NCBI GenBank assembly: GCA_028869395.1
Contig: JAGWSE010000324.1
Coordinates: 1 to 14,517, forward strand
Origin: Alphaproteobacteria bacterium
GTDB taxonomy: Bacteria; Pseudomonadota; Alphaproteobacteria; Caulobacterales; Caulobacteraceae
DNA length: 14,517 bases
Reading direction: 5' to 3'
In this document: positions 6,317-14,517 of the stretch, one piece after another
Layout of the letters: every line of letters begins with the position of its first letter
How positions within the stretch are numbered: position 1 is the stretch's first letter
Position numbers and translations under genes: made by a program
The notes under the pieces: generated by a model
Told to the model about the DNA's origin: nothing
Database searches by the model: none
Seen by the model: the letters and a program-made list of their open reading frames with translations, nothing else

Positions 6317-7738
6317 ATGATCCGAGCCCGCAGAGCCCGCATCGTCGCGACCCTTGGTCCGGCGAGCCGCGACCCCGCCCGTGTGCGGGAACTGGCCGCC
6401 GCCGGGGCGGACGTGTTTCGCGTGAACTTCAGCCACGGCAGCCAGGCCGACCACGCGCGCACGATCCAGGCCGTGCGGCGGGCCGAGGCGGCGGTGGGCC
6501 GCCCGCTGGCCGTACTCGCCGACCTGCAGGGGCCGAAGATCCGGCTGGGCGAATTCGCCGACGGGGTGGTGCGCATCAAGGCGGGTCAGGACTTCCGCCT
6601 CGACATGCATGCGCTGCCCGGCGATGCGAGCCGGGTGGGCGTGCCGCATCCGGAGGTCTTCGCCGCCCTTCGCGTCGGCGCCGAGGTGCTGATCGACGAC
6701 GGGCGCGTGCGGCTGCGGGTGGTGGGCCACGGCGCCGACTTCGCCGAGACCATCGTGGAGGCGGGCGAGCAGCTCTCGGACCACAAGGGTCTGAACCTCC
6801 CGAACCTCTCGATCCCGATCCCTGCGCTGACCGAGAAGGACCGGGTCGACCTCGCCTTCGCGCTGAACGAGGGCGTCGACTGGGTGGCGCTGTCGTTCGT
6901 CCAGCGGGCGTCAGACATGGCGGAGCTGCGCCGGCTGGTGCAGGGACGCGCGGCGGTCCTGGCCAAGATCGAGAAGCCGGCGGCGCTGGATGCGCTCGAC
7001 GAGATCCTCGATCTCTGCGAGGCGATCATGGTGGCCCGTGGCGACCTCGGCGTGGAGCTGGCGCCCGAAGAGGTTCCGGTGTTCCAGAAGAAGCTGATCC
7101 GCGCCGCTCGCCTGCGCGGGCTGCCGGTGATCGTGGCCACCCAGATGCTGGAGAGCATGACGCACTCGCCGACTCCGACGCGGGCCGAGGCGTCCGACGT
7201 GGCGGGCGCGGTCTACGAAGGCGCCGACGCCCTGATGCTGTCCGCCGAAACCGCGGCCGGCGACTACCCGATCGAATCCGTCGCCATGATGGACCGCATC
7301 ATAACCCGGGTGGAACAGGACCCTCGCTGGCCGGAGCTGATGCGCGCGGAGTATCCGGTCGAGGACGCCGACGCCGACGCCCTGGTGGCGGCCGCCCGCA
7401 AGGCCTCCGAAAGCGCCTCCACCGCCTGCATCGCGGCCTTCACCACCACAGGCCAGACGGCGCTGAGGCTCTCGCGGGAGCGGCCGCTGCAGCCTACCCT
7501 GGCGCTGACCCCGCACCTTTCGACGGCGCGCCGCCTGAGCCTCGCCTGGGGCGTCGAAGCCCGCGTGGTGCAGGAGCCCGCCGATTCCGAGGACCTGGCG
7601 CGGGTCGCCATCGAGACCGCGATGGAGACAGGGCTCGCCGCGCGCGACGGCTCGCGCGTGCTGATCCTCGCCGGGCTTCCCATGGGTTCGCCCGGCGCGG
7701 CCAACATCCTCCGGCTCGCCCACACGCCCCGTCGCTAG
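6317..7738 (+). CDS. pyk: Pyruvate kinase
   Basis: Pyruvate kinase transfers phosphate from phosphoenolpyruvate to ADP, the last step of glycolysis and of the lower Entner-Doudoroff route. The 473-residue protein is full length. It has RARIVATLGPAS at the N-terminus, RVNFSHG (35-41), DLQGPKIRLGEF (69-80), a B-domain, then LAKIEKPAALD (catalytic lysine), IMVARGDLGVEL (metal and PEP site) and ATQMLESM. The C-terminal regulatory domain ends with GSPGAANILRL. The ATG at 6317 gives the family N-terminus MIRARRARIVATLGP. The same frame is open for 2.2 kb upstream across the antisense of GH15, but that extension is not protein-like. No good ribosome-binding site is visible. It diverges from GH15 and converges on the DUF169 gene, whose stop is only 7 bp away. 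Confidence 0.97.
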   Translation: MIRARRARIVATLGPASRDPARVRELAAAGADVFRVNFSHGSQADHARTIQAVRRAEAAVGRPLAVLADLQGPKIRLGEFADGVVRIKAGQDFRLDMHALPGDASRVGVPHPEVFAALRVGAEVLIDDGRVRLRVVGHGADFAETIVEAGEQLSDHKGLNLPNLSIPIPALTEKDRVDLAFALNEGVDWVALSFVQRASDMAELRRLVQGRAAVLAKIEKPAALDALDEILDLCEAIMVARGDLGVELAPEEVPVFQKKLIRAARLRGLPVIVATQMLESMTHSPTPTRAEASDVAGAVYEGADALMLSAETAAGDYPIESVAMMDRIITRVEQDPRWPELMRAEYPVEDADADALVAAARKASESASTACIAAFTTTGQTALRLSRERPLQPTLALTPHLSTARRLSLAWGVEARVVQEPADSEDLARVAIETAMETGLAARDGSRVLILAGLPMGSPGAANILRLAHTPRR

Positions 7739-7745
7739 GGTAGCC

Positions 7746-8513
7746 TCAGCGACCCGGGTAACTCACCGCCATGCCGGCTCGGACGTCCTGCTGCACCCCG
7801 TACTGCGGGAAGGGATAGCGGAAACCGTTCTTGGAGAGCGCCCGCATGCCCTCGATGGCCTTCAGGAGGTAGTCGGGCGGCGTGGCCATCAGCATCTCGT
7901 CGTCGAGCACCCCGCCGTAGCGCCGCTCGGCGAAGCAGGGGATGGAGAGGCTGGGCTCGCGCTTGGTCAGCGCCCGGCCCCAGCTGTCGGCGCATGCGCT
8001 CTCGCCCACCACGCTCCAGTCGAACCGCTTGTAGCCGGCCCACTGCAGGCCGTTGATGAAATAGATCATCGCTCCCGGCGTCGCGTAGAAAAGGGCGATG
8101 TCCGGCTCGCCCAGCTTGCCGGCGCTGAGGGGCCCCACGACCAGCGCCTCGTAGCGTCCGTCCGGCACGCAGCTCATGGCCGCCTGATGCGCGGCGGCAT
8201 CCTCGTCGGTGGAGAACCAGACGCCCTTCATGTGGCGGCCCGATTTCCACTCGTCGGTCTTGGCGCCGCCGAGGCCCACGACCGCGCGGCACTGCGCGCC
8301 CACCAGGTCCTCGGCGGTGATCCCGACCGTCCAGCCCAGCCGCGAGGCCTGGCCGACGACTTGGTCCAGCGTATGGACCGCCGACGGCCTGCGGATGCGC
8401 GGAATGGCTTCCATCTCGGCGCGATCCTCGAACAGCTTCATGCCGAACGGGATCGTGCGCAGCTTCAGGAGCTGCTCCAGGTCGGCCGTGATGGCGGGCC
8501 AGTCATGGGTCAT
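7746..8513 (-). CDS. DUF169 family protein
   Basis: A 255-residue protein of the DUF169 (COG2043) family, whose biochemical role is, to my knowledge, unestablished. Family-like features are the N-terminal IPFGMKLFED, AQCRAVVGLGG around Cys75, Cys115 (MSCVPDG), the central VVGPLSAGK, YFINGLQWAGY, ESACADSWG with Cys174, and IPCFAERR with Cys193, followed by DEMLMATPPD. The retained cysteines suggest metal or thiol chemistry, which is inference. The ATG at 8513 is chosen over the upstream frame start at 8552 because GGGAGGA precedes it at good spacing and the family N-terminus begins here. It follows the thiolase gene on the same strand but lies beyond a strong terminator, so it probably has its own promoter or depends on read-through. 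No signal peptide or membrane segment. Confidence 0.75.
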   Translation of the reverse strand: MTHDWPAITADLEQLLKLRTIPFGMKLFEDRAEMEAIPRIRRPSAVHTLDQVVGQASRLGWTVGITAEDLVGAQCRAVVGLGGAKTDEWKSGRHMKGVWFSTDEDAAAHQAAMSCVPDGRYEALVVGPLSAGKLGEPDIALFYATPGAMIYFINGLQWAGYKRFDWSVVGESACADSWGRALTKREPSLSIPCFAERRYGGVLDDEMLMATPPDYLLKAIEGMRALSKNGFRYPFPQYGVQQDVRAGMAVSYPGR

Positions 8514-8571
8514 GGCGGCGTCCTCCCGGACGGAGCGTCGGTCCGGGCGCATGCGCGCGCAAGCCGAAACG

Positions 8572-8599
8572 AAAAGGGCCGCCCTCCCGGGCGGCCCTT
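8572..8599 (-). terminator. Rho-independent terminator after the thiolase gene
   Basis: On the minus strand AAGGGCCGCCC (8599-8589) pairs with GGGCGGCCCTT (8584-8574) across a 4-nt loop, and the sequence runs into TTTTCGTTT. This is an 11-bp GC-rich stem with a T-run, 21 nt past the thiolase stop. Confidence 0.85.
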
Positions 8600-8620
8600 C
8601 CGCACCGTTCCGGGCGTTGC

Positions 8621-9826
8621 TCAGAAGATTTCAAAAAGGCCCGCGGCGCCCATGCCGCCGCCGACGCACATGGTGACGACGCCGTACTTCGCGCCGCGCC
8701 GCTTGCCCTCGTACATGATGTGCGCCGTGCAGCGGGCGCCGGTCATGCCGTAGGGGTGGCCGATGGAGATCGAGCCGCCGGAGACGTTCAGCTTCTCGTT
8801 GGGGATGCCGAGCTTGTCGCGGCAGTAGAGCAACTGGCTCGCGAAGGCCTCGTTGAGCTCCCAGATGTCGATGTCGTCCATCTTGAGCCCGTTACGCTCC
8901 AGCAGCTTCGGGATGGCGAACACCGGGCCGATGCCCATCTCCTCGGGGCCGCAGCCGGCCACCGCCATGCCGCGATAGGCGCCGAGCGGCTGAAGGCCGC
9001 GCTTCTCGGCTTCCTTGCGCTCCATCATCAGCACCGCGGCGGAGCCGTCGGAGAGCTGCGAGGCGTTGCCGGCGGTGACGAACTTGCCTTCCGGCACATA
9101 GCGGCCGCCCTTGAAAACGGGGTTCAGCTTGGCGAGGTCCTCCAGCGTGGTCTGCGGGCGGTTGCCCTCGTCGCGGTCGAGGGTGATCTCCTTGTCCGCG
9201 GTCTCGCCCGTCTCCTTGTTGACCAGCACCTTCATGACTGTGGTGACCGGGACGATCTCATTGGCGAAGCGGCCTTCGGCCTGCGCCTGCGCGGTGCGCT
9301 GCTGGGACTGCAGCGAATACTCGTCCTGGTATTCGCGGGAGACTCCGTAGCGTTCGGCCACGATCTCGGCCGTCTCGATCATCGAAGTGGCAAGCTCCGG
9401 CACGTGCTCGCGCAGCCACGGGTCGGAGGCCATGTAGCGGTTCACCTTGTCGTTCTGGACAAGCGAAATGGACTCCACTCCACCGCCGATGGCGATCGGC
9501 GCGCCGTCGTTGATGATGTACTTGGCCGCCGTCGCGATGGCCATCAGGCCCGACGAGCACTGCCGGTCCATGGTCATGCCGGAGACGGTGTTGGGCAGGC
9601 CGGCGCGCAGTGCGGCCTGGCGGGCGATGTTGTTGCCGGTTGTGCCCTGCTCGAGCGCGCAGCCCATGGCCACGTCGTCCACTTCGCCGGGGTCGACGCC
9701 GGCCTGGGCGACCACGGCGCGGATGGATTGGGCGGCGAGCGTCGCACCGTAGGTGTTGTTGAAGGCGCCGCGGTAGGCCTTGCCGATGGGCGTCCGCTTG
9801 GCGGCGACGATGACAGCTTCACGCAT
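8621..9826 (-). CDS. Acetyl-CoA acyltransferase (thiolase), FadA-like
   Basis: Thiolase cleaves 3-ketoacyl-CoA with CoA to acetyl-CoA and a shortened acyl-CoA, the last step of beta-oxidation; the reverse condensation is possible. The 401-residue protein has the N-terminal VAAKRTPIGK, the nucleophile Cys90 in DRQCSSGL, WELNEAFASQ, GGSISIGHPYGMTGAR with His357, and the acid/base Cys387 in MCVGGGMGAAGLFE. The last motif carries Met where many thiolases have Gln (CxGGGQG). The start at 9826 (MREAVIVAAKRTP) has AAGGA upstream. An upstream extension to 9898 reads GLDPRLRGDERI, the typical translation of a palindromic repeat, and is rejected. It lies 145 bp downstream of the fadB-type gene on the same strand, so the pair probably works together in fatty-acid oxidation. 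Substrate chain length cannot be read from sequence. Confidence 0.95.
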   Translation of the reverse strand: MREAVIVAAKRTPIGKAYRGAFNNTYGATLAAQSIRAVVAQAGVDPGEVDDVAMGCALEQGTTGNNIARQAALRAGLPNTVSGMTMDRQCSSGLMAIATAAKYIINDGAPIAIGGGVESISLVQNDKVNRYMASDPWLREHVPELATSMIETAEIVAERYGVSREYQDEYSLQSQQRTAQAQAEGRFANEIVPVTTVMKVLVNKETGETADKEITLDRDEGNRPQTTLEDLAKLNPVFKGGRYVPEGKFVTAGNASQLSDGSAAVLMMERKEAEKRGLQPLGAYRGMAVAGCGPEEMGIGPVFAIPKLLERNGLKMDDIDIWELNEAFASQLLYCRDKLGIPNEKLNVSGGSISIGHPYGMTGARCTAHIMYEGKRRGAKYGVVTMCVGGGMGAAGLFEIF

Positions 9827-9856
9827 GGGGAGGTCCTTGCCAGTTTGAGTTTCAAT

Positions 9857-9895
9857 CCGCTCATCCCCGCGCAGTCGGGGATCCAGGCCGAGCGG
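9857..9895. repeat. Palindromic repeat (nested stem) between the fadB-type and thiolase genes
   Basis: ATCCCCG (9863-9869) pairs with CGGGGAT (9876-9882) around CGCAGT. Outside it, CCGCTC (9857-9862) pairs with GAGCGG (9890-9895). The core TCATCCCCGCG...CGGGGATCCAGG is the form of a dispersed palindrome found widely in Proteobacteria. It may act on mRNA stability between the two genes. Confidence 0.65.
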
Positions 9896-9935
9896 CAAGG
9901 ACGCCCCGAGCGGGTGGATGTCGATGCGCCGCTTG

Positions 9936-9957
9936 CTTCCCCGCCTGCGCGGGGAAG
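9936..9957. repeat. Perfect inverted repeat just downstream of the fadB-type gene
   Basis: CTTCCCCGC (9936-9944) and GCGGGGAAG (9949-9957) are perfect 9-bp arms around CTGC, 14 nt past the stop of the minus-strand fadB-type gene. No T-run follows, so it more likely protects or attenuates the message than ends it. It resembles small palindromic intergenic repeats. Confidence 0.6.
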
Positions 9958-9971
9958 TGCGGTCTTCTATG

Positions 9972-12050
<2,079 letters not shown>

Positions 12051-12230
12051 GGGCGCATCCTCGAAATGACTGGGTCGTGGCCGCTCGTTGCGGTTTGGCG
12101 GCCGAAATTCAAACGCCTGTTATAGGCCTCGGCGGGGTCGCGCGAGTCAATTGTTGAGCCCCGGATTGGGCGTGGCGCGGGGGCTCCGTTCGGCTAAACA
12201 GGTGCCGCAAAACGACGTGGGAGGGATGAC
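12051..12230. promoter_or_regulatory. Divergent regulatory region between the fadB-type and SDR genes
   Basis: This 180-bp gap must hold promoters for both directions. On the minus strand TTGACT (12150-12145) and TATAAC (12124-12119) are the best hexamers, but their 20-nt spacing is too long to be convincing. The short palindrome TCAATTGTTGA (12147-12157) overlaps that -35. GAGCCCC (12156-12162) and GGGGCTC (12180-12186) form a longer inverted repeat toward the SDR gene. Any could be an operator; none is identified. The SDR ribosome-binding site GGGAGGG is at 12219-12225. Confidence 0.5.
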
Positions 12231-13025
12231 ATGGGCGCGCTGGATCTGTTCTCGCTGAAGGGCCGCACGGCGCTGGTGACCGGTGGTTCCCGGGGCATCG
12301 GCAAGATGATCGCCAAGGGCTTCATCGAGGCGGGCTGCGAGAAGGTCTACATCTCTTCGCGCAAGGCGGCCGACTGCGAGGCCACGGCGAAGGAGCTGGG
12401 CGAGGCCTGCATCGCGCTGCCGCAGGACGTCTCGACCGTGGAGGGCGTCCAGGCCCTCGCCGCCGCGCTGCAGGCTCGCGAGGACAAGCTCGACATCCTG
12501 GTGAACAACGCCGGCGCCGCCTGGGCCGAGCCGTTCGACGTCTTCCCTGAGAGCGGCTGGGACAAGGTTATGAACCTGAACCTGAAGTCGCCCTTCTTCC
12601 TGACCCAGGCGCTGCACGGGATGCTGAAGAAGGCCGCCAGCGACGACCAGCCGGCCAAGGTGATCAACATCGCCTCGATCGACGGGATGTCCCTCAATCC
12701 GCTGGAGACCTATTCCTACCATGCCTCCAAGTCGGGGCTGATCTACCTGACCCGCCGCCTCGCCGCGACGCTGGTGAGCGACAATATCCTGGTCACCGCG
12801 ATCGCCCCGGGCGCCTTCGCCTCCAACATGAACCGCGCCGCGCGCGACCGCGCCGATGTGGTGGCCAAGGCCGTGCCGCAGGGCCGGATCGGGCGCGACG
12901 GCGACATGGCCGGAGCGGCGATCTACCTGGCCTCGCACGCGGGCGACTATGTTGTCGGCGCGACCCTGGTGGTGGACGGCGGCGTGGCGCTCGCCAGCAT
13001 CCCCGCGGTGGGCGCGGCGGGCTGA
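12231..13025 (+). CDS. Short-chain dehydrogenase/reductase, RhlG-like
   Basis: A 264-residue classical SDR that should reduce or oxidise a keto/hydroxy group with NAD(P)(H); the substrate is not evident. It has the cofactor motif TGGSRGIG (17-24), SSRK (42-45, an arginine that suggests NADPH), NNAG (92-95), the structural Asn in MNLNLKS, catalytic Ser149 and the YHASK pair Tyr163/Lys167. The C-terminal DGGVALA is typical. The LFSLKGRTALVTGGSRGIG opening and CIALPQDVS recall RhlG-type 3-ketoacyl reductases. The ATG at 12231 follows a strong GGGAGGG. Divergence from the beta-oxidation block suggests a role with acyl-CoA or related metabolites; this is inference. Confidence 0.93.
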   Translation: MGALDLFSLKGRTALVTGGSRGIGKMIAKGFIEAGCEKVYISSRKAADCEATAKELGEACIALPQDVSTVEGVQALAAALQAREDKLDILVNNAGAAWAEPFDVFPESGWDKVMNLNLKSPFFLTQALHGMLKKAASDDQPAKVINIASIDGMSLNPLETYSYHASKSGLIYLTRRLAATLVSDNILVTAIAPGAFASNMNRAARDRADVVAKAVPQGRIGRDGDMAGAAIYLASHAGDYVVGATLVVDGGVALASIPAVGAAG

Positions 13026-13115
13026 GACGGCCCCGATCGCGCGGTCGATTCGGGATCGGCCACGGTTTGGGCGACATTCCCTGGTGATGGGAAGGATCAT
13101 CCGACGCGGGGAGAC

Positions 13116-14517
13116 GTGACTCAGGCCGCTCCCGAACCTGTCCAGGCGCGCACCTGGCGCGTGCTGGCCGCCGTGATCGTCGCGGCGGTCGCGCTCGCGC
13201 TCGCGGCCGTCGTGGTCCTCTACCTCGCCAGGCGGCAGCTGGCGCGCGAGGCGGTCACCGATTGGCTGCGATCCAGGGGCGTGTCCGCGCAGGCGAGCTT
13301 CCAGGAGATCGGCCCCGGCCAGCTGGTCGGCGCCCTGCGCATCGGACCGCCCGACGCGCCAGACCTTACCGTGGACCGGGCGGAAGTCGATTATTCCCTG
13401 GCCGGCCTGATCGCCGGCCGCGGCGTCGAGGTGACCTCCGTCCGGCTCACCCGCCCGGTGCTGAAGGCCAGCTTCCGCCATGGCCGGTTCAACGCGGGCG
13501 CGCTGGACCGCCTGATCCAGGAATTCCGCAAGCGCCCGCTGCGTCCCGGCGCGCCGGCGCCGCGGGTGGAGATCGACCAGGGCCGGATCGCGCTCACCAC
13601 CGACTATGGCCTGCTGCGGGTGACCGCGGACGCGCTGATCGACAAGGGTCGCCTCGTTCGGCTGGACGCCGACAGCGCGCCGGTGCTGGTGGCGCGCGAG
13701 GGGATGGAAGCCGGGTTGGGCACGGCGACGCTGCAGGCGCGCTCGGTGGGGGATCGGCTCTCGGTCTCGCTGCGCGCGCCGGTGCTACGGGCCCGCACGC
13801 CCAAAGGCGAGGTGGAAAGCGCGCTCCTGACCCTGACCAGCGACAGCGCCTACCCCGACCTGACGCGCCCTGTTGTGGCCAGCGGCCAGGCCAACCTTGA
13901 GCTCAGCGCCGGGACTGCGCGCCTCGGCGGCTCGACGGCCCAGGGGTTGCGGGTCGCGGCCACCTCGGCCTGGCGCTGGACGCGGAGCGGCGGCGTCGAC
14001 GCCCTGGCGGGCGATCTCCAGCTCTCCGCGGGGCTGCAGGACCTTCTGGCCTCGGGCCTCCAGCTCGCCTCCGCCTCCGGCGACTTCCAGGGCCGTTATG
14101 CGCTGGGCGCTGCGCCCTCCCTACAACTGGGGGGGCAGGCGCAGATGCACGGCGGCTGGCGCGGAATGGGCGCGCCGGTCCGTGGCGATTCCCGACAGAT
14201 CGCGGCGCTGAAACGGGGGCTCGCGGCGTTCCACGCCACCGCCGCGGGCCTCACCCTGGCGGCGGACGCCCGCGGGGTCCAGGCGCGGCTCACGGGCGCG
14301 GCCCGGCTCGATCCCGACCGCGGCGGCGAGATCCGGCTTGCGCCGCAGGGCGGCGGCTACCGGCTGACTTCGTCCGGCGGCGGGCTGCCGCAGGTGCAGG
14401 CGGACATCCGTCGCGTGGCGTTCGCCAACGGCGCGGTTACCGCCACGGGCTCGGTGGCCGCCGCGCTCTCCGTCGGGCCGCTGCAGCAGGCGAAGCTCCG
14501 CGCCGACGGCGTCCTGC
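13116..14517 (+). CDS. YdbH/AsmA-like membrane-anchored envelope protein, 3' end outside window
   Basis: The first 467 codons of a protein that runs off the right edge without a stop. It starts MTQAAPEPVQARTWR, then one membrane segment (about residues 16-38), then a long low-complexity region rich in Ala, Gly, Leu and Arg that looks like repeated beta-strands (VDRAEVDYSLAGLIAGRGVE, VEIDQGRIALTTDYGLLRVT, LRVAATSAWRWTRSGG). An N-terminal anchor with a large beta-rich periplasmic part fits the YdbH/AsmA/TamB group of bridge-like proteins linked to phospholipid transport between the membranes. The YdbH assignment rests on overall pattern and is moderate. The start is GTG at 13116; GGGGAG lies unusually close to it (2-nt spacing) and AAGGA is about 20 nt away, so a GTG at 13161 is an alternative, though it would cut into the membrane segment. 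It follows the SDR gene by 90 bp, possibly co-transcribed. Confidence 0.6.
   Translation, partial: MTQAAPEPVQARTWRVLAAVIVAAVALALAAVVVLYLARRQLAREAVTDWLRSRGVSAQASFQEIGPGQLVGALRIGPPDAPDLTVDRAEVDYSLAGLIAGRGVEVTSVRLTRPVLKASFRHGRFNAGALDRLIQEFRKRPLRPGAPAPRVEIDQGRIALTTDYGLLRVTADALIDKGRLVRLDADSAPVLVAREGMEAGLGTATLQARSVGDRLSVSLRAPVLRARTPKGEVESALLTLTSDSAYPDLTRPVVASGQANLELSAGTARLGGSTAQGLRVAATSAWRWTRSGGVDALAGDLQLSAGLQDLLASGLQLASASGDFQGRYALGAAPSLQLGGQAQMHGGWRGMGAPVRGDSRQIAALKRGLAAFHATAAGLTLAADARGVQARLTGAARLDPDRGGEIRLAPQGGGYRLTSSGGGLPQVQADIRRVAFANGAVTATGSVAAALSVGPLQQAKLRADGVL

Noticed and set aside
7739..7745. A terminator between the convergent pyk and DUF169 stops
   Set aside because: Only 7 bp separate the stops and no stem-loop is visible there; termination must occur within the opposing genes or by another mechanism.
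9827..9898. N-terminal extension of the thiolase to 9898
   Set aside because: The extra residues (GLDPRLRGDERI) are the usual translation of a palindromic repeat, and a ribosome-binding site precedes the 9826 start.
12147..13481. 444-codon minus-strand frame across the SDR gene and the start of the YdbH-like gene
   Set aside because: It overlaps two well-supported plus-strand genes and shows no domain; GC-rich shadow.

Overview
The window is GC-rich, densely coding bacterial DNA. Its gene set (zwf, otsBA, a GH15 hydrolase, pyk, fadB/thiolase, a YdbH-like protein), its codon use and its palindromic intergenic repeats fit an alphaproteobacterium, possibly a Caulobacteraceae/Phenylobacterium-type organism. 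That placement is an inference; no rRNA or other taxonomic marker is present.

Layout. (1) 1-2142, minus strand: otsB then otsA, the two-step trehalose pathway. otsA is intact for about 365 codons. It then runs in frame into the N-terminal part of a dihydrodipicolinate synthase (DapA)-family protein, with the switch inside a shared VTPMRDG stretch. This looks like a recombination or assembly chimera at the left edge. (2) 2300-3763, plus: zwf. (3) 3768-3953: three 63-bp tandem repeats, each with a hairpin. (4) 3949-6163, minus: a GH15 glucoamylase/trehalase-like enzyme followed by a small unknown protein. (5) 6317-7738, plus: pyruvate kinase. (6) 7746-12050, minus: a fatty-acid beta-oxidation block of fadB-type hydratase/dehydrogenase, then thiolase, then a DUF169 protein behind a strong terminator. 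(7) 12231-14517, plus: an SDR oxidoreductase and the first part of a YdbH/AsmA-like envelope protein that runs off the right edge.

How it works together. The left half is a sugar module. OtsA/OtsB make trehalose, GH15 would release glucose from alpha-glucosides or trehalose, Zwf commits glucose-6-phosphate to the pentose-phosphate/Entner-Doudoroff routes, and Pyk closes lower glycolysis. otsB and the GH15 gene share a 17-nt upstream motif (16 of 17 identical) that sits in near-consensus EcfG (general stress response) promoters, which suggests stress co-regulation. The right half is acyl-CoA oxidation plus a divergent reductase.

No gap over 300 bp lacks a gene. I saw no tRNA, rRNA, CRISPR array or insertion sequence. 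The most striking anomaly is the OtsA/DapA junction.
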